Part shown: in pieces, positions 27,044-34,562 of the stretch | Position numbering within the stretch: the first letter of the stretch is position 1 | Layout of the letters: every line of letters begins with the position of its first letter | Source of the DNA: Microbacterium algeriense | Lineage (GTDB): Bacteria > Actinomycetota > Actinomycetes > Actinomycetales > Microbacteriaceae | NCBI RefSeq assembly: GCF_008868005.1 | Contig: NZ_WAAO01000002.1 | Location: forward strand, 1-64,000 | Direction of reading: 5' to 3' | Length of the DNA stretch: 64,000 nucleotides | The notes under the pieces: generated by a model | Databases searched by the model: none | Told to the model about the DNA's origin: nothing | What the model saw: the letters and a program-made list of their open reading frames with translations, nothing else | Made by a program: the position numbers and the translations under genes

Positions 27044-27065
27044 TTGAGCGCGCGATCAATATACT
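27044..27065 (+). promoter_or_regulatory. Shared TetR operator and leaderless promoter of the 27072 gene
   Basis: TTGAGCG-CG-CGATCAA at 27044-27059 (one mismatch between arms) is followed directly by TATACT (27060-27065), a consensus -10 ending six bases before GTG 27072. This is the spacing of a leaderless actinobacterial transcript. The operator sits where -35/-10 spacer contacts would be made. Confidence 0.7.
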
Positions 27066-27071
27066 TCGGCT

Positions 27072-27611
27072 GTGGATCCTCTGCTCCCGGCAGCATCGTG
27101 GCTGATGGCGGTGGCGGCGCTCGTGTCAGCCGTCGCCTGCCTGGCCGCGCGGCGCGCCGTGCCGTGGCAGGGGCGGCAGGCCGCGCTCGTGATGGCCGCC
27201 GGCATGCTGCTGATGGCCACCGGCGTCCTCGACCCGCTGGGCGGGGTCGTCCTGGGAGCGCTACTGCTGCTCTCGGCCATGCTCGGGACGATGGGGGTGC
27301 GCGGGACGCCGTCCGCGCCCGCGTGCTGCCACCGGGCGCTCGGCTCGCTCGTGATGGCGGCATGCATGTTCGAATCCGCCTCGACCCCGGGGCCGGTCGC
27401 CGGCGTCGAGGCCGCTATCGGTCACGGCGGGCATGGTCTCGGCGGTGTGCTCTCGGCGTTCGTGCTGGTGGGGACGCTGGCGGTCGTGGGTTGGACGGTC
27501 GTGGCGCCGTGGCGCCGTCCGGAGCTGCATCGCGGGGGAGCGGTGCGGTCGCTGATGGTCGAGTCCTGGGCGATGGCCGGCGGTGTCGTCGCGATGTGCG
27601 CCGGGATGTGA
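27072..27611 (+). CDS. Small polytopic membrane protein, Cys/His-rich loops
   Basis: 179 aa from GTG 27072, apparently leaderless. Five to six hydrophobic spans; between them CCHR (about residue 85), the Met-rich VMAACMFES and a GHGGHGLGG loop. Met, Cys and His placed in and near membrane helices are reminiscent of DUF5134-like proteins and of metal-linked membrane proteins, but I cannot assign a family firmly. Transcription starts beside the operator shared with the TetR and amine oxidase genes, so a role in copper supply to the amine oxidase is possible (speculative). Confidence 0.6.
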   Translation: MDPLLPAASWLMAVAALVSAVACLAARRAVPWQGRQAALVMAAGMLLMATGVLDPLGGVVLGALLLLSAMLGTMGVRGTPSAPACCHRALGSLVMAACMFESASTPGPVAGVEAAIGHGGHGLGGVLSAFVLVGTLAVVGWTVVAPWRRPELHRGGAVRSLMVESWAMAGGVVAMCAGM

Positions 27612-27647
27612 TCGTGGAGCGTGAGGGAGGTCCGCTACCGTGAACGC

Positions 27648-28313
27648 ATGCCCCTTGCCCTGATCACCGGTGCCGCCCGCGCGAACAGCATCGCCGCCGG
27701 CATCGTCCCCCGTCTGCGCGCCGCGGGGTGGACGGTCGTCACCAGCGATCTGCGCGACGCCGACCACCTGGCGGACCTGTCGACGCCGGACGGCCCCGCA
27801 TCCCTCGTGGCGGAGGTGAACGCGCAGCACGGTCCGATCTCGGCGCTGATCCTCAGCCACGCGCACGATGTCGAGTCCGGAATCCTCGACACCACGGCGG
27901 AGAGCTTCGACCTGCACGTCGCCGTGAACGCGCGGGCGAGCCTGCTCCTGATCGCAGCGTTCGCACGCCAGGTCGGTGAGGACGGCGGCGCGATCGTGGC
28001 GCTCACGAGCGATCACGTCACCGGCAACCTCCCGTACGGCGCTTCCAAGGGTGCGCTCGATCGGCTTGTCATCTCCGCCGCCCGCGAACTGGGTCCGCGC
28101 GGCATCTCCGCGAACGTGCTGAACCCCGGCCCGATCGACACCGGCTGGATGGACGACGAGACCCGCACCTCCCTGGGCGAGATGACGCCGCTGGGCAGGC
28201 TCGGTCGGCCCGCCGACATCGCCGCCGTCGTCGAATTCCTCGTGTCCGAAGAGGGGCGATGGATCTCCGGTCAGCTCCTGCAGGCGGACGGCGCCTTCTC
28301 GGCCCGCTACTGA
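27648..28313 (+). CDS. Short-chain dehydrogenase/reductase (SDR), atypical glycine motif
   Basis: 221 aa from ATG 27648. SDR fold with catalytic YGASK and LNPGPIDTGWM. The N-terminal cofactor loop reads TGAARANSIAAGI instead of TGxxxGIG, closer to the xxxSIA form seen in enoyl reductases and some divergent SDRs. NAG is replaced by LSHAH. Probably still binds NAD(P). Follows the membrane protein gene by 36 bp on the same strand. The RHS-derived island begins directly after its stop codon. Confidence 0.82.
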   Translation: MPLALITGAARANSIAAGIVPRLRAAGWTVVTSDLRDADHLADLSTPDGPASLVAEVNAQHGPISALILSHAHDVESGILDTTAESFDLHVAVNARASLLLIAAFARQVGEDGGAIVALTSDHVTGNLPYGASKGALDRLVISAARELGPRGISANVLNPGPIDTGWMDDETRTSLGEMTPLGRLGRPADIAAVVEFLVSEEGRWISGQLLQADGAFSARY

Positions 28314-28340
28314 TCGCGGGGCGCGGGCGACGGATGCGGC

Positions 28341-28361
28341 GGAATAGTGGGGGAGCTATGA
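28341..28361 (+). pseudogene. Possible last codons of a lost RHS toxin domain
   Basis: The frame GIVGEL-stop ends at TGA 28359-28361, one base before the GTG of the membrane protein at 28363. The intact toxin/immunity pair at 33 kb has EFVGGF-stop, one base, then ATG. Position and spacing match; nucleotide similarity is only partial and includes the SD, so this is suggestive only. Confidence 0.35.
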
Positions 28362-28362
28362 G

Positions 28363-28662
28363 GTGAAGTTCTTCGCGGGACTCTTGTGGTTCATGGTGCT
28401 TCTCGTCCGTGGGGTGCTCCTCTGGCTTCTGATCCCATTCGCGGTGGTTGCGTGGTTGACCGTTCACTGGTGGGCTCAACGCGCCTCGGTCGGACAAGCG
28501 GTCTGCTGGTATGACCAACTCCTCTGGGCCTTCTTGATACTGATTCCGTTTCGTCTCCTGCTGCTCCTCGAACCGAGGACAAGGGCCGCCAGATTTGTGA
28601 AGCTATCGGAGATGCGCGAACTCAAGACGTACCGGATTAGCGTTCTCAATGAACTCGCATAG
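28363..28662 (+). CDS. Small membrane protein, candidate RHS immunity protein (orphan copy)
   Basis: 99 aa from GTG 28363 with SD GGGGGAG seven bases before it. Two long hydrophobic spans at about residues 7-33 and 53-68, around a conserved middle (ASVGQAVCWYDQ), and a basic C-terminal tail with LSEMRELKTYRIS. It is a paralogue of 33307-33606: 53 of 99 positions are identical by hand alignment without gaps. That copy directly follows an RHS toxin domain, so this one is read as an orphan immunity gene whose toxin has been lost. No known family recognised. Confidence 0.7.
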   Translation: MKFFAGLLWFMVLLVRGVLLWLLIPFAVVAWLTVHWWAQRASVGQAVCWYDQLLWAFLILIPFRLLLLLEPRTRAARFVKLSEMRELKTYRISVLNELA

Positions 28663-28822
28663 GAACTCTTGGCTCCACGAACTCAGGCATGCGCAACAGC
28701 GGGCGGGCTGGGGGTCGGAGTTCTCCCTCGCGCATGCAGGTGAGACTCTGAAGCCCATCCTTCGAGAGATCGTCTGTGCCAGAACTACTTCGAGATGGAT
28801 GCTGATCTAAGAGGAGGCGGAT

Positions 28823-29311
28823 ATGCACGCTGGGTTGCGGGGTCTCGCCGCGCTGATCATCGTGCTGCCGGTGGTCGCACTCACGGGGTGTCTCTGGAGC
28901 GCGGGCAACGAGAGGCCGATATCGCTGACCGTAAAGGATGGGGAGTATCTCTTCCATTGGTGCGGGAAACCCACGGAGGAGTTCCAGTACCTTCAGGTTA
29001 GTTACGCCACGTATAGTCCGCAGCGAGAAGACGCTCTCGCGCTCCGCGCGCGGGGAGAATTCAGCCTTCAAACGTCTGACGAGTTCTCGCTCTCCGACCC
29101 TCCGTTGGGCCTTGCGGTTGAACATGAGTCAGCGATCCCTATTGAAAGTTCACGGGTGCTTATCTTCCTCGACATAGGACGCTCAGAGACAGACCTCGGA
29201 GGGATTAACGCGACATTTAGGCCGGAGGATGCGGGAGCGCTTGACGGAAGATGGCTGTATCCCTCAGGGGCGGTCCACGACAGCCCCTGCGAGATGCGAG
29301 GAGCGCTGTAG
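28823..29311 (+). CDS. Hypothetical lipoprotein
   Basis: 162 aa with a strong SD (AAGAGGAGG). Signal peptide LAALIIVLPVVALTGC with the lipobox Cys at about 25; the mature part is polar and probably beta-rich (ISLTVKDGEYLFHWCGKPTE, later RVLIFLDIGRSETDLGGI). Exposed on the outer membrane face. Lies between two RHS-related fragments in the island. Lipoproteins commonly serve as immunity to extracytoplasmic toxins, so that is a plausible role, but no partner toxin is seen. Confidence 0.7.
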   Translation: MHAGLRGLAALIIVLPVVALTGCLWSAGNERPISLTVKDGEYLFHWCGKPTEEFQYLQVSYATYSPQREDALALRARGEFSLQTSDEFSLSDPPLGLAVEHESAIPIESSRVLIFLDIGRSETDLGGINATFRPEDAGALDGRWLYPSGAVHDSPCEMRGAL

Positions 29312-29355
29312 CTCCCATCTTTCGGTGAAGCGTGGGCTCCCATGGCGTTGAAAGT

Positions 29356-29747
29356 GAGGTGGTCGCCAGGTCTGGGCGGACATGGGCTCGTGGCCCGCAG
29401 GGCGACGACGACCTGCGGGTTGGGGTATGGAACCCGTTCGGTCAACCGGCGGATCCGGTCTCGCGATCGGCACCACTGCGTCGGATGACTCGGGTCAGGT
29501 GGAGGGCAACACGTTGTGGCACAAGGGGGCGTTGACGTTCTCTCCCCCCGGGCGCCATCGTAGGCAGGTTGAGTATGTCGCGGGTGCGCAGAGGCGAGGT
29601 GACAAGTTCAAGCCACTCCACTCGAATGCTCACCGGACCGAGGGGAGGTAAACCCCAGGGGCCGGGAGGAACTACCGAACCGGGTTGACGAAGGTCAACT
29701 TCGGGCGCGCCAATGTCAAACACAGCTTCCATGTTTGGATAGGATGA
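29356..29747 (+). pseudogene. Degenerate RHS core fragment with toxin C-terminus
   Basis: This stretch aligns at DNA level with 32488-32680 of the RHS gene: it contains GGHGLVARRATTT, NPFGQPADPV and IGTTASDDSGQVEGNTLWHKGAL, the same order as in the intact fragment but in three frames, so at least two frameshifts. After GAL it departs from the core (the [13 protein letters not shown] motif is missing) and continues as a different sequence (VEYVAGAQRRGDKFKPLHS) to TAA 29649-29651, then in the same frame GRNYRTGLTKVNFGRANVKH to TGA 29745-29747. The last stop overlaps the ATG of the next gene, as toxin/immunity pairs often do. Confidence 0.75.
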
Positions 29748-30151
29748 ACGAGCCAATACGTGAACAAGTTCTTCAGCGTGTGCTGGGGCGCGGAGCAGTA
29801 GGAATCGCCCGAAACGAAGTCTCTGGTGCGTTCTACGTGAACATTGAGATTGTCGAAAGTACTCACGAGGTATTTGCCGCGATAACGTTCAATCCAGAGT
29901 ATGTCGCTCTCGAGAACGATAACGAGACAGATGTATACCTCGCGTGGGGGCGCTGGGAGGATGTGTCCAATGAGGTATCGCGCTTCATCGAGGAGATAGA
30001 GTTCCACCCTTGCCCACCAGAAATCGAAGATCGAGTTCGTGTGTATTGTTCGGCGAAGAACGCAAGGACGCTATTTCGCCCGACTTTGGCGACCCGTGGC
30101 ATCGATTTGAAAGGCCGTCGCTCGGCACCTGATTCAAGCGACAGAAGCTAA
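29744..30151 (+). CDS. Hypothetical protein, candidate immunity protein
   Basis: 135 aa from ATG 29744; a TTG three codons earlier is in frame. Acidic, soluble, apparently alpha/beta: VSGAFYVNIEIVESTHEVFA, EYVALENDNETDVYLAWG and SRFIEEIEFHPC. Its start overlaps the stop of the broken RHS C-terminal fragment by 4 bp, so it is read as the immunity partner of that lost toxin. I do not recognise the family. Its codons are clearly poorer in G/C than those of the chromosomal genes outside the island. Confidence 0.65.
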   Translation: MNEPIREQVLQRVLGRGAVGIARNEVSGAFYVNIEIVESTHEVFAAITFNPEYVALENDNETDVYLAWGRWEDVSNEVSRFIEEIEFHPCPPEIEDRVRVYCSAKNARTLFRPTLATRGIDLKGRRSAPDSSDRS

Positions 30152-30207
30152 CAGTATTGCGGTGGTCGCGCGGGTTCTCGATCAGCATTGTTTAAGATGG
30201 GCAAAAG

Positions 30208-30666
30208 ATGCATCACAGTGCAATTTGCGGATCGGCGCGCGGCGTGCGTGTCGCAGGAGCCGTTTGGGCGCTGTTTTCCATGGGCGGAGGCGTCCTCCTG
30301 CTTCTCGAGTATGATTTGTGGCCCGCAGCCCTCGCGTTCGCGGCCGTCGGTGGATTCCTGCTCATCCGCCCTTGGTTCATGGGGGTTTGGCTCGAGGGAG
30401 ATTCGATCCGAGTCGGAGGTTGGTTTCATAGTTTTCGGTTGTCGCGGAGCGAGGTCACCGGCATAGAGCTTGAGAAATGCATGGGTTTGCTGGTGGGGTT
30501 CCAAACAGGTTTCCTGCCATTTGTTGGCCGTGTTCGAATGATCCAGGTTGAGATTGTTCGAAAAGGGCGGGTGCGCTATGTATCCCTCGCCGGCGCGATC
30601 GGTCGCTACAACACCGTGCTGAAAGTTGTGCGAGAAATGCGCGTGCACGTGGGGCTTCCGAAATGA
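30208..30666 (+). CDS. Two-TM protein with PH-like cytoplasmic domain (island family member 1)
   Basis: 152 aa. Two membrane spans at about residues 15-34 and 38-56, then a beta-rich domain of about 90 residues (WLEGDSIRVGGWFHSFRLSRS, VTGIELEK, MIQVEIVRKGRVRYVSLAG) ending in a helix (TVLKVVREMRVHV). This is the layout of small bacterial PH-domain membrane proteins. Related in layout to 30757-31299 and 34563-35090. No strong SD. Lies among RHS remnants, so an immunity role is possible; no catalytic motif is seen. Confidence 0.65.
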   Translation: MHHSAICGSARGVRVAGAVWALFSMGGGVLLLLEYDLWPAALAFAAVGGFLLIRPWFMGVWLEGDSIRVGGWFHSFRLSRSEVTGIELEKCMGLLVGFQTGFLPFVGRVRMIQVEIVRKGRVRYVSLAGAIGRYNTVLKVVREMRVHVGLPK

Positions 30667-30756
30667 GATGCATGCATGCGCCGACCGAGCGTGAGTCAAC
30701 GGTGCAATGGGCGCCTCTGAGGTCACCCGTGGCGCCGGCGGGACCTCGGGGGAAAG

Positions 30757-31299
30757 GTGGCTGGCGATTTGCAATCGCGTAACTTTTCTCGGAACTCGCG
30801 GCCCCTTCCCTCCGGTCTGAGGGGGCGGGTCGCGATGCTCTTCGCGTCCACCCTCGTCGTGGGGGGCCTTTCTGCCGCCGTGATGATCGTCGGAATCGGG
30901 CTGCGTAGTGACGGGTGGTTTCTCGTCAGCATCTCTGCACCGGTTCTCGGCCTGTATATCTGGGCCTGGATCCGTGTCGGGCGTATAGGTGTGAGGTTCG
31001 AGGAAGAAGGCGTTGTCGCAAAATCCTGGTTTTCGACTACCCGATACGCGAATAATGACCTAGAGCGCTGGTCGGCCGAGCCTTACACCGGCGTGCTTTA
31101 CGTATTGGGATGGCCAGTGGCAGGCGGAGCGCTGGAACCGGGCATCCTGAGCGTCGACTTGAAGGACGGAACGCGACGGCCGGTGGCAGGGAGCGTGACG
31201 TTTCGCACGACGGCCCGCGCGCAGGCGAGGGTCTTGAATGAGCCTTCGAGAGCTCCCCGGGCGACGATAGAGACACGGTTCGATCTCGACGCCCCTTAG
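30757..31299 (+). CDS. Two-TM protein with PH-like cytoplasmic domain (island family member 2)
   Basis: 180 aa from GTG 30757; a later start at ATG 30835 would remove a 26-residue basic leader. Two spans at about 27-48 and 55-73 and a C-terminal beta domain with FEEEGVVAKSWFSTTRYA, LERWSAEPYTGVLYVLGWPV and LSVDLKDGTRRPVAGSV. It is clearly homologous to the protein at 34563 (shared AEPYTG, GW-V, DGRRRPL-GTV pattern). Function unknown. Probably an accessory or immunity-type gene in the RHS island. Confidence 0.68.
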   Translation: MAGDLQSRNFSRNSRPLPSGLRGRVAMLFASTLVVGGLSAAVMIVGIGLRSDGWFLVSISAPVLGLYIWAWIRVGRIGVRFEEEGVVAKSWFSTTRYANNDLERWSAEPYTGVLYVLGWPVAGGALEPGILSVDLKDGTRRPVAGSVTFRTTARAQARVLNEPSRAPRATIETRFDLDAP

Positions 31300-31358
31300 A
31301 AACAGATGGACCCGTTTAGCCAAGGCGCAGGCATCGTTGACAGAGAGGAGTCTCGGCA

Positions 31359-31577
31359 GTGGATGATCAGATCACAATCAGTCTGAGTAGCGATCACGCG
31401 CTCGTCTTGTTCGAGTGGTTGTCGAGTCGGGACGAGCGAGACTTCTCGAGTGCGCATCCGGCGGAGCAGAGAGTCCTGTGGGACCTGGAGTCGCAGCTTG
31501 AGACGAAGCTGCCGATGCTCTTCGACCCGGACTATGCGGAGCGGGTCGACCGGGCCCGACACGCGATCGGGCGCTAG
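31359..31577 (+). CDS. Small hypothetical protein
   Basis: 72 aa from GTG 31359, preceded by GAGAGGAG. Acidic and helical: ITISLSSDHALVLFEWLSSR then EQRVLWDLESQLETKL and DPDYAERVDRARHAIG. No known domain recognised. The sequence looks well maintained, with high-G+C codon ends unlike its neighbours. It ends about 50 bp before the open frame of the truncated RHS gene, so it could be the immunity gene of an upstream lost module. Confidence 0.65.
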   Translation: MDDQITISLSSDHALVLFEWLSSRDERDFSSAHPAEQRVLWDLESQLETKLPMLFDPDYAERVDRARHAIGR

Positions 31578-31673
31578 GCGGCCCGGTCTGGCGCGGGTTC
31601 GCCTACGCCAGCTGCAACTTAGAGATGACCTCGCGGCTGGTCTACGGCGCATCCGCCCGGGAATCGCCGGTTC

Positions 31674-33305
31674 ATGGAGTGTGCACAGCAGCTCGCTGGC
31701 GTGACGTACGACGCGCTGCAGCCGTTGCAGCAGGTGGCGTATCCGGATGCGTCAGCGCTGAACGCCGTCAGCCGTGACGCCGCGCAGCGGGTGATCGGTC
31801 AGGAGTGGCTGGTCGGCGGGCAGGTGGTGTCTGACGCGGTGGTGCGATCGCAGTCGGGTCGCGTGGTGAAGCAGCAATCGTCGATGGGATCGACGTCGTA
31901 TTCGTCGACGTACGCGTATGACACGGCGGGTCGGCTGACGTCGGCGGTGATTCCGGGGCACACGCTCACCTACGCTTTCGGGGCGACGAGCGGGTGCGGC
32001 CCGAACACGGCGGCGGGGATGTCCGGGAACCGGACAGGGGCGACGGATGTGTGGACGGCGCCGGGCCAAGCGGCGGTGACGACGTCGACGGCGTACTGCT
32101 ACGACTGGGCGGACCGGTTGGTCTCCTCGTCTGTGACGGAGGTCATCCCGGACGCGACGACGGTTGCGGGTGGTTTGACCGCTTCGGAGGTCGTGTATGA
32201 CGTGCGCGGGAATACGGTTCGTCTCGGTGACATGCAGTTCTCTTACGACGCGGTGAACCGTCATGTGGGGACGACCCATGACGACGGTACGGTGGTGCGG
32301 ATCGTGCGCGATGCGTCAGGGCGGATCGTGTCGCGGACGACGGATCCGGCGGGGGCCGATCCGGCGGCGACGACCAACTACCTGTACGCGGCTGATGGCG
32401 ACGCGGCGTGGGGTCAGAAATCCGGGGCGGAGCTGACTCGGAGTGTCGGGTTGCCGGGCGGCGTGTCATGGACGAACCAGGCTGGGGAGGTGACGTGGTC
32501 GTTCCCCGGTCTGGGCGGGCATGGTCTCGTGACCCGCACGGGGACGACGACGAGCGGGTTGTTGTTGTGGGACCCGTTCGGTCAGCCGGTGGATCCGGTG
32601 ACGTTCGCGATCGGGACGGTGGCGTCGGATGACGCGGGTCAGATCGCAGGGAACACGCTGTGGCATCAGGGTGCGTTGAAGCCTGCGGAGTCCGCGGGGT
32701 CGGCGTTGGTGGTCGAGATGGGAGCCCGGTTGTATGTGCCCGCCCTCGGGCGGTTCCTGCAAGTCGACCCGGTGGAGGGTGGTGGGGCGAACGACTACTC
32801 CTGGCCCACCGACCCCATCAACGGACACGACCTCAGCGGGGAAAAATGGGCGGCGCAAAACTTCGATAGCAAAACTGCAGTGTCCGCGCCACGAGCCGAG
32901 CGACGGCTCGCAAGTTCGCCCTTCATTCGAACCAGCGCTGCGCAACGGTCGAAGTACGACAAGCCGCGCGATCGTTGGGTGAACCCGAAGTGGGTCTCGG
33001 GCACCGTAAACCTAGTCGTGGGTGCTCTCAGTATTGGGAACGGAATTGCGAGAATGATATTGTCGACACCCCTGTCGTTGTCAGTCCCGTATGTAGGATG
33101 GGCAGTGACCTTACCTGCGTGGGGCGTCGGAGCCTGGCAAATCATTACCGGGACAGCCAGAGCGATTCGCGGCGCCGGACAGCTCACGGGAGCAACGGAG
33201 AAGCCGTGGGTGGAAACCGCGGCAGGCCCGTGGGTGAGAGATGTAGCTTTCGGCATATTGCCTTCATTCTCCGAAGGTGTCATTGAGTTCGTGGGAGGCT
33301 TTTGA
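31674..33305 (+). CDS. 5'-truncated RHS-repeat protein with hydrophobic C-terminal toxin-like domain
   Basis: 543 aa; the frame opens at 31629 after a TGA, with no convincing SD at ATG 31674, so the gene is a 5'-truncated remnant or an orphan C-terminal module. Residues 1-389 are the end of an RHS/YD core: [42 protein letters not shown] and the core-closing [15 protein letters not shown] with [10 protein letters not shown]. The final 154 residues (nt 32841-33305) change to a lower-G+C, different sequence with a basic start and two or three hydrophobic stretches ([38 protein letters not shown]), suggesting a membrane-acting toxin. The next gene starts one base after the stop. Confidence 0.8.
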   Translation: MECAQQLAGVTYDALQPLQQVAYPDASALNAVSRDAAQRVIGQEWLVGGQVVSDAVVRSQSGRVVKQQSSMGSTSYSSTYAYDTAGRLTSAVIPGHTLTYAFGATSGCGPNTAAGMSGNRTGATDVWTAPGQAAVTTSTAYCYDWADRLVSSSVTEVIPDATTVAGGLTASEVVYDVRGNTVRLGDMQFSYDAVNRHVGTTHDDGTVVRIVRDASGRIVSRTTDPAGADPAATTNYLYAADGDAAWGQKSGAELTRSVGLPGGVSWTNQAGEVTWSFPGLGGHGLVTRTGTTTSGLLLWDPFGQPVDPVTFAIGTVASDDAGQIAGNTLWHQGALKPAESAGSALVVEMGARLYVPALGRFLQVDPVEGGGANDYSWPTDPINGHDLSGEKWAAQNFDSKTAVSAPRAERRLASSPFIRTSAAQRSKYDKPRDRWVNPKWVSGTVNLVVGALSIGNGIARMILSTPLSLSVPYVGWAVTLPAWGVGAWQIITGTARAIRGAGQLTGATEKPWVETAAGPWVRDVAFGILPSFSEGVIEFVGGF

Positions 33306-33306
33306 A

Positions 33307-33606
33307 ATGAGATTTATCTATGGCCTCAGCTGGTTCCTTATCTATGTGATTCGCGCGTTCGTCTTGTGGATTTTGATACCTTACGCCGTCCTAGCTTGGT
33401 TATTCGTGCATTCATGGGTGCAAAAGTCAACGATCGGACAGTCAATATGTTGGTATGACCAAAACTTCTTAGCCTTTATGATCCTCGTGCCCTTCCGGTA
33501 TCTGAGGTTCGTGAATCCTAAGCTCAGGTCGGCCAAATTCTTGCGTTTATCGGAGATGCGGGTGGTTAAGACATACAGGATCAGCTTCCTGAGCGAGATG
33601 GTTTAG
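33307..33606 (+). CDS. Small membrane protein, candidate immunity to the RHS toxin domain
   Basis: 99 aa. ATG 33307 follows the RHS stop by a single base and uses the SD GGGAGG inside the end of the RHS gene, so translation is coupled. Two hydrophobic spans (about 4-33 and 53-68), the conserved middle STIGQSICWYDQ and tail RLSEMRVVKTYRIS. A membrane immunity protein would fit a membrane-acting toxin. Paralogue of 28363-28662 with 53 of 99 identical positions by hand alignment. A+T-rich codons compared with the chromosome. Family not recognised. Confidence 0.75.
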   Translation: MRFIYGLSWFLIYVIRAFVLWILIPYAVLAWLFVHSWVQKSTIGQSICWYDQNFLAFMILVPFRYLRFVNPKLRSAKFLRLSEMRVVKTYRISFLSEMV

Positions 33607-33720
33607 TCGACGATGTTGGAGGATATTTGGCACGAAATCATCCAGTAAGCCCGCGTACTCCCTTCGTGTTGTAGTAGACTCTAGCGGCTAAGTGATCACC
33701 GCATTTCCATTTTGAGGAAC

Positions 33721-34173
33721 ATGGCTTTGATTGTCTTCGACTTCAAGGTTCTCCGTGAGACGGACCTAGACAACGTCATTTGGCATGAAATAGGGGCGGC
33801 GCCATTTTACTATTCTTGTTTCTTGGGTGACGTAATACTCGAGGTGGATGATGTCGATCTCAGTGTCAGCTGGGGATGGGTGCCGGTGTTCGATTTTGTG
33901 TTCCAAATGCGTTGAATAGCTGAAGCCCTCGCCGGCGGTGAGGATCAGGTGTACAGCTTCACCGAATCGGATTCTACGATCGAGTTCACGCTGCAGCGGG
34001 AGGGGGTCGAGATTCGAGCCGAGTACGCGGAAGCTACTGTGACGGTGTCTGTCAGCGAGTTCTCGCGGGCCGCGGAGGGCCTGCTCTCGAAAGTTCGCCA
34101 TTAGATCGAGGCCGCGCATCCAGAGCTGCTCGAAAATCCCCATTACCGGGAGTTGCTCGGTTCGTACTGGTAG
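33721..34173 (+). pseudogene. Orphan island gene broken by two in-frame stops
   Basis: From ATG 33721 the frame reads MALIVFDFKVLRETDLDNVI, then PFYYSCFLGDVILEVDDVD and VSWGWVPVFDFVFQMR, TGA (33913-33915). It continues in the same frame as IAEALAGGEDQVYSFTESDS, IEFTLQREGVEIRAEYAEAT and SEFSRAAEGLLSKVRH, TAG (34102-34104), then IEAAHPELLENPHYRELLGS to TAG 34171-34173. The three parts read as one 150-residue acidic protein of the kind annotated DUF7878-like in actinobacteria (from memory). Two independent nonsense mutations without frameshift point to recent inactivation. Confidence 0.7.
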
Positions 34174-34562
34174 CGGTCGAAGCAGGTCGCACGTCAGGTT
34201 GGTGTCGGCGCTGATTTCGGGCATGAGTTGTGGCATGGCAAAGTTCCGAGAGGACTCTTCTTTCGGTGCTCACTACTAAATCCCCACTGGTTCTGGGCAA
34301 GGAAGCGTCGGCGGTAACGGACGAGACTGCCGGCAAGGCGATCAAAGCAGGCGGAATGGTGGTGCAAACGCTAGAGTGATTCGAAGTGCTCCAGGGGCGG
34401 TGACGCGAAATTCGCTCCATTCTTCGAACCGCGCGATTCGAATCTCCGCGAGAGGAGCAGAGGTCGTAGCCGCAACCTCGCTCAGCTCGACCTTGCGCCG
34501 ACCGAGCGTGCGCAAGCCGCTTGCATCGGGTGTCACGAAGAAGCTGGGGAGGTACACGATCG
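34174..34562 (+). other. 389-bp gap with no convincing gene
   Basis: Two short plus-strand frames overlap by GTGA here: one ending AGGMVVQTLE at 34379 and one from GTG 34376 to 34573 whose end (GVTKKLGRYTIDAA) overlaps the start of the next gene. A minus-strand frame of 71 codons (34342-34557) is an equally plausible reading. None has a recognisable domain. The overlap of the plus-strand frame with the following gene would suit another toxin-tail remnant, but I cannot decide. Confidence 0.3.

Noticed and set aside
33721..34173. Selenocysteine or stop-codon readthrough in the interrupted island gene
   Set aside because: Two different internal stops (TGA and TAG) and no hairpin or sel genes seen; decay is simpler.
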